A stretch of DNA of 64,000 nucleotides from Notospermus geniculatus (Eukaryota > Nemertea > Pilidiophora > Heteronemertea > Lineidae), in assembly GCA_002633025.1 (NCBI GenBank), contig NMRB01000001.1, forward strand, positions 1 through 64,000. Reading direction: 5' to 3'. Of this stretch, positions 1 through 11,649 are shown piece by piece (the stretch's first letter is position 1; each line of letters opens with the position of its first letter). The position numbers and the translations under genes are program-made. The notes under the pieces are model-generated. The model searched no databases. It worked only from the letters and a program-made list of their open reading frames with translations, and had not been told where the DNA came from.

Positions 1-113
1 TGGATGGGGGCATTCTGTTCCATAACTGGAGAACTGCTTCATCAATCAAATTCACATGTCAGCTGAGCGCATCGCCCTTGGGCGACTTGTTGATTAGGTC
101 CAGCAACCAATTC

Positions 114-935
114 TTGGGGCTTGGCCTCTATTCATTCCTTAATTGATGACACCTCATGTTTGCACAGGGTATTTCAGATCTACATTTGGGATTCAGCTCA
201 GTCTTTTCTGAAAGTTAGTGTGGAAAAGTGCCAGCCTGAAGAAGACCCCGGTTGGGGTCGAAAATTTGCAATTCTGGAAATTGGCTTTATATACATTATC
301 ATGATACAAATTTGGTGTGTCAAATAATAAGTTAGTTATTGTACTTTTTGTATGTTTCAACGTTTTGTATGTTTCAAGTGGAGCCATCTAGCGACTATTC
401 AATGAACTACACTACATCCATCCAGTTTGGGAACTCACGGTCAACCAGTGGAGCCGGTTGATCAAAGCAACATTTTGCCATATTATGACTATGAGGCTGT
501 GACACACAGAGACAGAGGTGGGGTCAGTCAGTACAGTGACCATGGTAACAGGTAGGCCTACAGTCAGTTCGTGCAGTGCTCACTGGTTGTGTGACTGTCA
601 TTCTGCTATGTCTTGGTGTGGAGGTACTGTGTCAGGGGAATATCTGATGATGTTGCCTTTCTTTGGACATAATGAAAAAAACTTTTGCTTGTGCTGGTAC
701 GAAAGAGAAGGCGAGTGCAAAAATCGACACACAATATGATAAAGTATATAAAGTCAATTTCCAGAATATTTAGCAAATTTTCGACCCCCACCGGGGTCTT
801 CTTCAGGCTGGAACTTTACAATCTGAAACTCTACAAAAGACTGCGCTGAAACCCAAATGTAGATCTGAAGTATCCAACCCAAACAGGATGGGTCAGCAAT
901 TAAGGAATGAAAAGAGTCCAAGCCCGAATAATTGG
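114..935. mobile_element. Foldback element, GGGGTCGAAAATT family
   Basis: The left arm (about 114-306) and right arm (about 735-935) are inverted copies of each other. Both run from a CATTCCTTAATTG-type end through GACCCCGG to GGGGTCGAAAATTTGC and a TTTATATACNTTATCAT end. A third partial copy follows at about 985-1060. Relatives lie at 25440-25650 (+), 49195-49345 (-) and 49735-49810 (+). The interior (340-600) is a separate dispersed repeat also found at 33055-33250. No coding capacity is seen. Confidence 0.6.
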
Positions 936-1039
936 TTGCTCACAGCAATTCAGGAATGAAACGAGTCCAACCAATTTTTGGGGCTTGGACTCTTTTCATT
1001 CCTTAATTGCTGACCCATCCTGTTTGGGTTGGATACTTC

Positions 1040-1320
1040 AGATCTACATTTGGGCTTGTGCTGGTAGGTATTTTGTTACACCTTGGCCTAGGCGATACAA
1101 CCATGATCGTCAGTCAAAGACTTTGATGGGCCCAATCTAGGCCTAGGCCCTGCCCCAATATTTTGATGGCAATGCGATTCAAATGCCTAGGCCTAGACCT
1201 ACCCTGCCATGTTAGGCCTAGCTGTACAAAATAGGCCTACACTTGAATACATAATTTTGTCATCTGTTCTTCTGGGACATTCACCCACAGGTGAGCACAT
1301 GGTCCATGGACCATTTCATT
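1040..1320. repeat. Dispersed repeat rich in TAGGCCTA, ending in a TGGTCCATGGACCA palindrome
   Basis: The segment is shared with 33425-33810, with the same order of blocks: GACTTTGATGGGCCCAAT, then clustered TAGGCCTA octamers, then GAGCACATGGTCCATGGACC. The palindromic end also occurs near 42510 and 53866. The stretch 1320-1960 after it holds nothing I can recognise. Confidence 0.55.
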
Positions 1321-1962
1321 AATTTTCACAATACATATACATGTATCAACATTTTGATAGTTTGAAAAATATGCCCAGTTAACGCAAAAAGTTCCAAAAG
1401 TTTGTAAACCCGTATTCTGAGGTTAGCTTTCCTTATCAAATTGCATCACACTTTCCTGAAAAGCATTTAGAGTTTAATAATCTCAAATATCTCAGGAACC
1501 ACAACGAGAAAAGAAGTACGGTGTACTAACGTTTGAAGCCCGAGTCAGTAAGGTGAAACCCTCTGGCTCTGCGTTGGAGATTGAGACAGACGGGAGGTCT
1601 CACTTGAGTCAAGGGAACAGTCCTTTTCCACCGTATATTCTGAACTAAAGGTTATGGTACCTAAAAGGGTTTCATCCAATTCTGGTTTTCTGCATTATAC
1701 TGTCATGACTGTAGAGCATTACTCAGGCAGCATGAAACTGAAAACCGCATGAAAATCTGATCACCGGTTTCCAAGTTATGGGAATTTAAAATGGATGACT
1801 ACACACCCTGTCAACCATGCCAGGCAGCGTAGAACAGCACATTTAAGGTCGTTGCGTTTTTTAAACAAATAAAAACATTAAAATAACTCATTTAACTTTG
1901 GCAGTTAGGTGTAGTTTTGATGTATTTTTCTTGTTCACTCAGTCGCACTGCAGTTGTTTCCT

Positions 1963-2252
1963 TAAAGCTGAACTTAATAGATATAAACCCCAAGCGGCAG
2001 AGGTAGAAATTACGAACAGCCAGAAGGCACTTCCAAACTATCTCTGAAAACGACACACCCTCTCGGACGGTCACAGTTGGTTTCACTTGCCACCACGCTC
2101 CTGATGAGGAAAGAGCTCAGCACAGCTGCCAAATGAGAAAAAACGAAAAATAATCAGTGATGGTACCGAGATTCGAACCCACAACCCTCTGATCGATTCG
2201 CCAACCTCTTTCTGTACGCGCCACGAAGACTGCTTGCTTGCATGACGACGAT
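1963..2252 (-). mobile_element. tRNA-derived SINE copy
   Basis: Read on the minus strand, a tRNA-like head carries a GGTTCGAATCT B box and a TGGCGCGTACAG A-box-like motif. A unique body follows, ending in AAGTTCAGCTTTAAG. The same unit occurs at 17073-17352 (-) and 44944-45215 (+), with a head fragment at 2320-2440 (+). The small reading frame in its body is shared by the copies only because they are repeats. Confidence 0.65.
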
Positions 2253-2319
2253 TTCGATCGCTTATTTCCTCATGGAGATCTTCAAAACCACAACGCCTTT
2301 ATTGTAGATCGGCGTCGCT

Positions 2320-2440
2320 GCATGCAAGCAGTCACTGTGGCGCAAAAAGAAAGAGGTTGGCGAATCGATCCATAGGGTTGTTGTGGGTTCGAATCGCGGT
2401 GCCATAACATATTATTTTTCGTTTTTTCCTGGTGTCCTGG
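2320..2440 (+). mobile_element. tRNA-like SINE head fragment
   Basis: Contains GGTTCGAATCGCGGTGCCAT and the GCGAATCGATC block of the SINE head, in inverted orientation to the copy at 1963-2252. The two heads form an inverted pair about 80 bases apart. Nothing is recognised between 2440 and 3130. Confidence 0.5.
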
Positions 2441-3129
2441 GGTAAATCATGTTCTGGGCCTTCGTTTGAGGTGTTTGCAGGGCGTTTGTAATTCTCTTGC
2501 TCGTCGCATGGGGCTTTTTGATCGTTCACGTCAGCTTTAATATGGATTCTGTGGGCAATATTTGGATTTCTGGACAGCACATTTGACCTCATGAACACAC
2601 CACCTGGACAGTCATGGACACCAAGTTGTTTAGTTGTCATGTAAAAACAACATCTTAAATTTGGTATAACACTGTAATTAATGGTACATGTACAATATTA
2701 ATGTAACTTTCACTGTGAATTGTTTTTTACTCGAACCACTTTTCAGAGAAAAAATCATGGAATGCCTTTCAGGTATCCTTTACATTTTGAAAACTGATTG
2801 TTTGGTAAAGTTTGGGAAACATAGTCCCGCTTTTTATGAGCCACTTTAAATTCATAGCCTTGATGTAAATATTCGGTCGATGACACCTGTCGTGCACCAT
2901 GTCTGGAAAATATGCAAACTATTCAACTGTAATCAAGTTGTTGTGAATAGTGTCGCTTCTTACAGCTCCTGTTATTTATTTCTGGCGCAATTTTGTCATG
3001 AATTTATATGAAAACAATACATTATACATGTACATATTTTATGTACCATGTCCGTTTATGAATTACGACATGTTCTGACTTTCAGATCCAGTATGAAAAT
3101 TGGATCCAGCAATGATATACTATTATATG

Positions 3130-3690
3130 CCGGTGTAGTCTCGCGCATCCAGCCGTTTTGTTCCGCAGTATTGCTACACACACGTCTGGCACATTTCGCC
3201 GTTTTTGCTGTGATACAATGCATTGTGGGCAGTGGTGTAGCAGGTCACGTGAAATAAAATGGCTTCTTACATTATTGGATTCTATTTCGTCTCACAACCT
3301 TCCAATTTTTCTGAATATGGCAATTAATCGATTGGGGAAGTGATCTAAGACAGGTACGGGGCAGTGTCCACTCATCGGAGTTGAATTTCAGGCTAAAAAT
3401 GAGAAGAGCTGTGTATCCGTATGGAAGACGTGGTCGAGAAAACCCAACTGACACTGTAAGGTCGTCGCCATAATTAGGTCACATGATCACTTCTCTTGCC
3501 CAATCAGCAGCCGGACTGTGATTTTCAAATGTGAGAAACTAGCAATCAGTGACTGGCTCTGTTACTAATTATTAGCCAACCAACATCTTGGTCTGCTCAC
3601 AACAGAAGTTGTGGCATGATAACCCAGACGCTCATCGTGTCCCCAGGTTCAACGCAGCGGCTGGGTGGTGGAGACTAAGGGCGGTGTCAC
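3130..3690. repeat. Dispersed repeat, pair with 14405-14950
   Basis: Diverged copy of the sequence at 14405-14950, inside intron 1 of the ShKT gene. Shared landmarks in order are GTGTAGTCTCGCGC, GTCTGGCACA, TGCATTGTGGG, TCACGTGA, GGTCGAGAAA, TCACATGATCACTTCTCTTG and CAGCGGCTGGGTG. No open frame is conserved between the copies. Confidence 0.6.
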
Positions 3691-4002
3691 AAACAAACTG
3701 AGACCAACTAAGCAATCTCAGAACCATTTTTTTTTCGAATCCTACAACAGAATATTCTTCCATGAAAAATTATCGTTCATCCAAATTAGTCAAGCCAATA
3801 AAAATATGCCATTTTTGTGCACCAAAGTCGTACCGGTACCCTAGTTAATGAACCAAGTGTTATTATTAGACACAACTCCTAAATTGGGGTTGACTTTGTT
3901 ACACACATAAAAACACAACTTCTTATTTAATGCAATAGATGCTATTTATCTTGTAAGAAGATCCTCTGTCGGAAACCTACATCCTGGGGTTGCCTAATTT
4001 GG

Positions 4003-4906
4003 GCTGAATGGGTCAATGTCGTCCTGGGTATACCTTGTGTTTACCCAGGATCATCCTGGGTAATCCTTTTCTTTACCCATGATCATCCTGGGTAAACATA
4101 AGGATCCTTAACTTTACTCAGCTTGGGAGTTCCCGCCGAATCGCGCTGATGGTTCTCCTGCGTTCGAGGATAGGATGGAATTTGGTAACGGAACGAAATG
4201 GCCGAAATGGAACTTTTTTTCGAAAACAATGCCTGGCGTTCAGCTGGTTAAAGCAAATGGCTCGCGGGGTTTGTTGACAGTTGTTTGTTGACATGTCCTC
4301 AACTCATGCGCCGTTTTGAGAAAAAGGCGAAAGAATGATTTTAGTTTAATGGGAAATGCATTAGACAGCCAAACTTCGGAGGCGTATTCTGCAAAATCTA
4401 CCGCTTCAAAATCAATGGGAATAGTACAAAATGTACATTTTGACTGACTGAATTTGAAAATGCCATCAACCCATTTTAACATATTTTTAATGGAACCTCG
4501 TCCCCAGGTGCACGTTCGCATATTTGCACAGGTTTTGCCTATGACTGGAGCATGGCTTTGCCTGGAGACTAGGTTCACTCTCTATGGGAGGAACCACTAA
4601 AACCACGCGAGCCATTCGCTTTAAGTGCAAACCAACAGCCAAAACATTATAAATCGCAGGCTCCATTGCGACAAATGTCATGAATGTTGTACGACACATT
4701 TAGGCTTAATTCTTGAGTGCTACGCGTGCGCAGTACCAATCCTCGGATGCAGGTGAACGATCAGCGCGATTCAGCGGGATCTCCAAGCTGGGTAAAGTTA
4801 AGTGTCCTTTTGTTTACCCAGGATCGTCCTGGGTAAAGAAAAGGATTACCCAGGATGATCCTGGGTAAACATAATGTATACCCAGGACGACATTGACCCA
4901 TTCAGC
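4003..4906. mobile_element. Mutator-like foldback element with 9-bp target duplication
   Basis: Termini are inverted copies starting GCTGAATGGGTCAATGTCGTCC and continuing into repeated CCTGGGTA motifs (arms about 4003-4130 and 4785-4906). The element is flanked by an exact 9-bp direct duplication CTAATTTGG (3994-4002 and 4907-4915). The roughly 650-base interior is unrelated to the interiors of the sister elements at 22628-23339 and 39110-39465. Nine-bp duplications are typical of Mutator-like elements; the class call is inference. Confidence 0.75.
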
Positions 4907-4915
4907 CTAATTTGG

Positions 4916-5870
4916 CCACACTCCTTCGCAGAGGTCAGTGCTCCACTACGTTACGCTATACTGACTCTGCCAACATACGGCCGAACTATTTCCATATCCT
5001 CCGCGGCACCCCCGATTGGGCTGCCAGCACTGGAAACTCCAGTGAAAACGCTGAATTACAAGTGTTTTGGATGCCTCTCAACAATCCTTATTTTCTTTGG
5101 CCAGAAAGTTCAAACATTCAAGCTGTTTTGGTCTTAAAATCAACTGTTCATCGTATCTTTTCACACATCTCTCCAAAATCGGATCCACGCTGTCAAAACA
5201 GTAGCACGTGTCAATGTTTACAAACACGGAGATCATGTGCCGAGTATCTGGCCTCTGATTGGTCGAGCGCCGAGACGGCTCACGGCATTTGCTCGAAACT
5301 GCGCAAAGTAGTGCGCAAAATTCCTAACATCAAATTAATGTTTTCCTCCATATTATCCCAGTTTGTGGCTATAGAATGAAATAGTAACGATTATCAAAGT
5401 CATTGGATGCGTTTGACGCTAATATTTTAATCTGAAAAGTGGTTTTGCAAGAACCTTGCAGAAGTGAAGAGGGCGTTTGTTTCCAGAGGCATTATTAGCG
5501 ACCGCCATATTGTGGAGCGAAATGCATTCTGGGAACCAGTTTGTAATTTGGCCTGGACATTTTTGGGACACTCTGTATTCTGTTTACCTGATTAACAGCC
5601 CTGTGAATGAAAATCATTAAGAATAGAATATTTCTACTCATGACATGCTTTTTAGACCTACGAAAGTTGTCCTTAATTACGAGGTGTGCAGACATCAAGT
5701 AATAGAATCCAGAGGAATCTGATCCAGTCAGTGTTGGTTTAGGTTTATGGCGGCTTAGAGATATGAGTAGGCCTAGGCCTGTGTGTGGATTTAATTGTAG
5801 CGTTGGTACCAGTGGGTTGGCATAGAATCGTGAGGTTCGTTCTGCTCAAGTTCTCGAATGCACACACTAC
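4916..5870. other. Stretch without recognised features
   Basis: Open frames here (for example 4912-5379) have no recognisable domain, no splice-site logic and no duplicate elsewhere in the window. I see nothing I can support. Confidence 0.4.
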
Positions 5871-5910
5871 ACCCGAACCATGGAGAGGTACACCCCTCCA
5901 TGGTTCGGGT
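5871..5910. repeat. Perfect short hairpin
   Basis: The 15-base arms ACCCGAACCATGGAG (5871-5885) and its reverse complement (5896-5910) flank a 10-base loop. Confidence 0.7.
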
Positions 5911-6179
5911 ATGTGTGATCCACCCTCCGGCTCGCGGTTAATACGCTCGAGCCTACCCGGGTCCGCACTGGGGATGATACGCATGTGCAGAAAACGTAAA
6001 ACAGGTGCGAGAGGAACAGGAATGCAAGTCCGGCAAACACTGGCCCGCTGTTGTAAGGTTATATTCGAACGGTCATGGTCTCTATAGCCAAATCATTCTA
6101 ATCCCTCGCTGAACCCAATAAGACCGGTGTCATAGAATGTAATGCCCCCGATATCAGATGCCCGCTTCTTTTGTTCAGG

Positions 6180-6470
6180 TGACATCTGCTGATGCTTGGA
6201 TTGTTTGTCAGGTGTGTCGGCAGCGGCGGTGGAGTGGCATTCGATGCAGTTGTGACCGCGTTTTCTGCATTTTCCACAGACTGAGCGATTTTCAGCTTGT
6301 AGGAAGAGTCTGTAGTGTATTCCGTCTTTGCACAGGCAATCTAAAAATGGCAGAAGGGGTCTTCATAATCCAGATTCATGAACACTTGTCTTCGGAAGGA
6401 CTTCACGTGTTGGAGGCCCTCCCTCTTTAGGGTTACGGAGGGATGCATCCCATGTGGGAGAGTGGCCTCT
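6180..6470 (-). pseudogene. Retroelement ORF1/gag-like relic with CCHC zinc knuckle
   Basis: On the minus strand a frame contains CGKCRKRGHNCIEC, an exact C-x2-C-x4-H-x4-C zinc knuckle, preceded by a segment reading HVKSFRRQVFMNL. The pairing of an HVxSFRRQVxM-type segment with a downstream zinc knuckle is familiar from ORF1-type proteins of invertebrate retroelements. The two parts lie in different frames with stops between them, so this is a decayed fragment. Assignment to a particular retroelement is not possible. Confidence 0.45.
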
Positions 6471-6589
6471 TGAAGAGGGTTTCAAGTGTGCCGCAATGAA
6501 CCCGTTTGGAAGAAAGGGGAACGCCAGAGATGATTGCGCTAGAACCTTGTGCCCCCAAAGGGTTAACGTGAAGGAAGTCAGGAGTTATT

Positions 6590-6800
6590 GCACTTATTGT
6601 GTTTTTAGTTTTGGCCACCTGGAGGCCAAGCCAAGAATCGAATCGGACCGAAACCTGGTGTCATAGGTCATCTGACCTAGGGGTACCTATATGTACCAAG
6701 TTTCAGATCAATAGTTCCAGCGGTTACGAAACGTGCCCTGCTAACGGACAACGACGACGGACGACGGACGCTGACCGACGACTAAAGCTCACGGGTGAGC
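6590..6800. repeat. AGGTCA-rich dispersed repeat fragment
   Basis: Contains GGCCACCTGGAGGCCAAGCC, a GTCATAGGTCATCTGACCTA block, and ends in repeated GACGACGGACG followed by CTCACGGGTGAGCT. The same blocks, often inverted, recur at 27200-27770, 32290-33060, 36480-37560 and 42590-43240. Confidence 0.55.
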
Positions 6801-8240
6801 TAAAAATTGACATCTTTGTTGGACTTAGAAAATTTTTTGAATCGAGCCAGGGATTGACGGCGAGGTATGCAAGGAACTACTGTATTTCATATTCCCGGCC
6901 AACTATCCAAAAAAAGCGATCGTGTTGCACTAGAATGCACATATGGCAACAACATCCAAAAGAAATTTTTCAAATATATGTGTGGCAGCCACCCTGGCGC
7001 TTCAGCACATTGAGACACGACAAACTTGAAGAAGGACTTTCTTTTAGCTTCTTTGTCTTTAATACGCCCATGAACAAGTCGTGAAATCTACAAAGAGAAA
7101 CACATGACAACCATAACTACCACACCCATAAGGTGCTGCCATCTATAACAACTCGTGGCGGGTCACGTGACCGCGCACTTCTCAGACATGGTGGGTACTG
7201 CCACCTATTGGCGCAACCTCAAAACTACATCGAGCCTCCAATTTAGGCCTATATATCGTCACATAACTACAATAAATCAATAACAATGGTTTATGGGTCA
7301 TCTAGAAACAACACTGCACGAACATGACGCAAACTTAGTACATGATAATATGCACGGATTGTGACAAAACTCAAGGGGGAAGAGCCGCGGGAAAGCGACG
7401 ACCATGTGCGGGCGAGACCACGCCCTATAAAGTGCAAAGTTTTCGTTATTAAGATCTGATGACGTCAATACGAAGCCGCAAGGAGAGTCCAGACGCACTA
7501 AGGATCGTCTTTATATACTTTTACAATAATATTTACCTCTTTTGTGCATGTTATTTACTTAAATTCTCTGTCCGAGGCACCGGGTCGTGACTGGCACGCA
7601 AAATACGGGAGTGGCAAAAGCACTGCGCATGCTCAACATTCGACGAAGAGTTCCGTATCCGGTTCAAAGTTATTTTTTAGGAAATTGCGCGCTCTTCCAA
7701 AATCAGCGGCAGCTACAATATGCGTCCAAAAAAGAGAAAACTTGTATGGAAAATTTGAAAATTCCTATACCTCTTGCCAGTTACTTCTTTGTTATGTAGA
7801 TTTGCACTATTCCCGTTGGCGTTCTTTGACTAAACTCTGTTCGGACATTTGTGACCAAAGTACCAGCGACAGAACTGAACAATACTCGCAGGGGACACAA
7901 AAGATTTAGGGTCGGCACGTACACTGAATGGGGTAGGCCTACGGGTGTCGCAGACTCGCTGATAGACCTCATGTTCATCAGTGGTCAATTGCAAACAGGA
8001 TCAATGTGGCTATCTTTGACTGACCGACCATTGAAGTAAAAAAATTGTTGCAATCGGTTTTCAAAAAGAGTATATCAGGGTGATCGGATTTAATCTGAAT
8101 GTGAATGACTGGTCGTTTGACCAGCGCACAAAGGAAAGTTCCGTGGATTGCCACTAGGAAATAAGCTCAGCTGTAGGTAGCCCCCCCCCCCCCACGCCTT
8201 AAGATGTTTTATGTGTATGGAGCCTGATTTACGATGTTCA
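6801..8240. other. Stretch without recognised features
   Basis: Contains short open frames only. No splice-linked exon, domain or inverted repeat was found. A C10 homopolymer lies near 8180. Confidence 0.4.
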
Positions 8241-8453
8241 TTGTGTATAGAGGCACACCACCTTTTTTCAGTGAAGATACGCCAAAATCCCAGTGTTGTA
8301 TAAGGCTACAGAAGTCTGACACTGCCAGGGTCTAGGAAAATTTGTGATGGTCGGCATTCCTGACAACACTGATGCTTGTGGCAAAGCCAGCTGTAACGTT
8401 ACAACTGCGATTTTGGTGTACCTATACACGATTTCATTCTATTTCTACGGTAG

Positions 8454-9082
8454 ATGAAATTCCCCGAGAGGAATGGAATACGATGATGAAGGGTACGGAC
8501 AAAAGTCTCCGGCTCCTCGAGGAAGATTACGCTGGCAAGTTGAGAAATGAAGGCGTAAGTTAATCTGAAAAGTCGCTTCTGAGAAATGTTGCATCCTCAT
8601 GCCGAATTCTGTCAGCTTCAAGGTGAACATTGTAATGACTAAGAATGCCTATCGTGTGACAGGGCCCGCGTAATTGTTTGGTGGACACCCAAAAACAGAG
8701 GGTGTCTTCACTATCGTCATGTGTTGGCTTATTCTGTCAATCTTTTGTTGGAAGGCATTGGTAAACAGGGACAATGGTACAATTACTACACTGATACATT
8801 GGTCTCTTTCCTTGAGCAGGTACATGTACAGTACATGCAGCTTTATTTGCTTTAATTTTCTTCCTACCGAGGCGTACCTTTCAAATGAATCATTTCCGTT
8901 TCCAGGTGAATTTCGCAACTCGCTTTCTCTATCACCCCAAACTTGGTTGTGGCATCATACAAGTTGCAGAAGGGAAGAACGCGGCGTTTATCGTGACCAG
9001 AAGCCGGGGCCTTGGGCGCAGGCGCAAAACAACTCTCGGAAGTGTCTCAGACTATGTATTGTACCATTTAAAACTACTGTAA
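8454..9082 (+). CDS. Last two exons of an unrecognised gene
   Basis: Exon A (8454-8554) follows a TTTCTACGGTAG acceptor and ends at a GTAAGT donor. Exon B (8906-9082) follows a TTTCCAG acceptor and ends with TAA. Exon A ends in phase 0 and exon B opens in phase 0, so they join cleanly into about 92 C-terminal residues. Exon A is charged (begins DEIPREEW, contains LLEEDYAGKL). Exon B has a mixed hydrophobic core (LGCGIIQVAEGK), a basic patch GLGRRRK and a hydrophobic end (YVLYHLKLL). I do not recognise the family. Upstream exons were not found, and exon A starts with a split codon, so the gene must continue 5'. A Harbinger-type MITE sits 28 bases after the stop. Confidence 0.5.
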
Positions 9083-9110
9083 TAGTTTGCCCAGCCGAGA
9101 AAACGCGTTA

Positions 9111-9239
9111 GGCCTGCTTTCCATTGGCGCGTTTCCGTGCGCGGAAACGCTCGAAACCATTGTTTTTTTTCCGCGCCGTGACCAAAGAAGTGGAAACAAA
9201 CGATGCTTTCGAGCGAAACGGTCCAATGGAAAGCAGGCC
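9111..9239. mobile_element. Harbinger-type MITE with TTA target duplication
   Basis: Terminal inverted repeats GGCCTGCTTTCCATTGG (left) and its complement (right) are flanked by TTA on both sides (9108-9110, 9240-9242). Total length is 129 bases. A 3-bp TTA duplication is the PIF/Harbinger hallmark. The interior has further inverted motifs (GGAAACG/CGTTTCC). Confidence 0.65.
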
Positions 9240-9698
9240 TTACAGATATCATACAGATTCAATATCGCAGCTTATAAAATTTCGTGCAGAATTGGATTGC
9301 ATCCAAGAGTGTGACGATCTTCCGAAACAGCGGCTGTCACGCGAGGATTTTTCTAACATGCCGGAGAAAAGTCCCTCCCCCGGGTTGCAGAGGCGTAGTT
9401 TCGTAATTTTTGATATATAAACAAACTGGCTATCGTGACGCTACGAAAACTTGAATACACGTGAACCCTACATCAAGTGTCAACCAAGCTCCGAAATACC
9501 CTGCGTGCCTTACTTTCTACAGGAAAGTCATACTAGTACTTGCTTAGGCGAAAAAGGCAGTGCATTACCACAAATTTGGAATATGAATACCCGTTTCAGG
9601 TCACGTTAAGTCGAGCAAGTGTATACATAGCCCGTAGCACACAGGATGCACCATGGTCGTACCCTTCCAGGTCCCGATTTTCAGCCAAATTGATAATT

Positions 9699-9729
9699 AT
9701 GGTCCCTACATTGTCAATGTAGGGACCAT
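9699..9729. repeat. 31-base perfect palindrome
   Basis: ATGGTCCCTACATTG and its complement flank a single T. It lies alone in otherwise featureless sequence between 9243 and 10530. Confidence 0.65.
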
Positions 9730-10529
9730 CTTGATATCACTGGGTATGTAGGAAACTTTTATTTCTTTCTTCTTCCATTTCTTTCTTCTTCCACACTCAA
9801 CTGGCACACGATTCCAAGAAAACTACTCAATGACCTCAAAATCAACAGTACCATCGTACAGTCAATATTTGTATCCAGGTCTGAAAGGTTAGATAGTTTT
9901 AAAAAAAATGACTTTATTAGTTAATTTGAAGTGATTTTTATTCTGAACTGATGAACTTCGATATTCTCCTTGGTTTGTTTGTTTTTCGTTTGGTTCAGGA
10001 AGGAAAATGATCGATCCGTCTCTGTCTCCACCACTTTTCCCTTCCTCTGGTCTCTGAAGGCAGGCCTCAACTTCTGTTGATAAAGAATTAATTTCTATAG
10101 ACGTCGAATTAAGCTCTGCTGAAAAGAAAATGTCTGCCGACAAGGAATTTCTTGTGAACTAGAATTGCAGGAATTTCGGTTCATCTAGAATTAATTTCTT
10201 TTGAACACGAATTAATTTTTGTTCAACAAACAATTAGTTTTTGTTCAACAAACAATTAGTTTTGTTGAACAGAACACGGGCTATGGATACAGAAAGATTG
10301 AAGACAGTGTTGATAATAAAACCGTGTGCATTGTATTTCATCCAAAAGTATACAACTGCCCTAAACATTGTCCTCACTTTACATCAGTCACAATGTAGAC
10401 TGGTTTCCGTCTTTGCCGCTCCACTCCCACAGCGCTACTCTCCGTTCCACGACAATTTCCACAACATGAATCTTCCAAATCTCAAACGGCGGGGGTTCAG
10501 TCAATACGTTTGTTTCTAGGACCTGGGGC

Positions 10530-10946
10530 CTTATTCATAAACGCCTTGCTAAATTTAGCGTTGCGTGTTGTTTGCGTTGGGTTTGCGTGAGCTTTGCGCG
10601 CCTGCATAGTTTGCGTGGCGTGATATTCATAAAACAGTGCGCAATCATCACGCTATTAGCGGGCTCACTAACAATAGCGTGTAGATAATACTTCTAAAGG
10701 ATTCCCCAAATTATATACTCCCAGTTCATACCAAGTACACACATTTCCATGTTTTGCTCGGGCCGAGAGATTCAGAACATGGATTCCCCTACTGCCAAGT
10801 CAAAACGAAAGCATAGATTTTCAGAGACTGAAATTTCGGACTTAATGGACAATGTCGAAAAAAATTATTATAGTGTCAATGGCACTTGGCCGCTTGGCTT
10901 GAAGCATGGTGATGGGAAACATCAGCAACCCATCAAAGCAATTTAG
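10530..10946 (+). pseudogene. Harbinger-like terminus and Myb/SANT-like protein fragment
   Basis: A segment beginning near GGGGCCTTATTCATAAACGC is followed by a frame from 10779 that reads MDSPTAKSKRKHRFSETEIS and then DLMDNVEKNYY. A basic lead, an RxFSExEI motif and an acidic helix match the start of Myb/SANT-like DNA-binding proteins encoded by Harbinger transposons. The frame stops at 10946 after about 56 residues, shorter than the usual domain, so this is a truncated relic. Family assignment rests on pattern only. Confidence 0.4.
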
Positions 10947-11169
10947 ATACAAACATGCCAATTTGCCATATAAATGACTTGACTATGAACAGCATTGAAA
11001 CTCAGTGTAAGGAAAGAACAAAAGCAAGCAATGCGACTAGTATGTACTACAAGATGGCCCTTGACAGCCATGCAAAATAATCGGGCCAATATTTGAGGGG
11101 CATGTGGAGGGTACCAATAAAATTCACAAACAAACTAGGTTAAATCACTCGAGGCCAAACACCCGTTTC

Positions 11170-11530
11170 AAAGCAATAGGTCAAACCATGCATCACAAAA
11201 AAGAATCAATCGAATTTCGTGATTTCAGAGTGGACCAACTTGGACCTCTGTGACCGTGAAAAGTAGGTTAAATTGAAAACACGAGTACTCTCTGATGTAC
11301 TACCCATGAAAAAAAATGACAAAACCCCGTCCCTTGGTTAGGAAGAAATAGCACTTTCAGTGCTTTTGGTTCTGATCCCCTAGTGGCAAATTCAAGAATC
11401 AGATTTCACCGACATTTTGTCTGTAAGTTGCTATAACCTAGAGGTACATGTGTTCAAAGTTTCAACATATAGTTCAAACTATTATCAAACTCCATCAATC
11501 AAAATCGAACTTGAGCTAGATCTTTGGTCC
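11170..11530. repeat. Degenerate AGGTCA-type dispersed repeat
   Basis: Carries GACCTCTGTGACCGTGAAAA, GTACTACCCATGA and ACCTAGAGGTACATGTG blocks in the same order as the copies near 27535 and 43086, but more decayed. Confidence 0.4.
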
Positions 11531-11649
11531 ATATAAACCCACCAAAGCCCAAAAAGATTCGTCAAAAAATGAAGGCGCTAGAGAGCGCTAACAAACCAAA
11601 AGTTTACGGACGTCCCGCCCCCCGTAACGCACCACAGACACCACTGAAT

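Noticed and set aside
4240-4578. 112-codon minus-strand frame inside the 4003-4906 foldback
   Set aside because: No recognisable domain and not present in the sister elements. Could be captured host DNA, but coding is unsupported.
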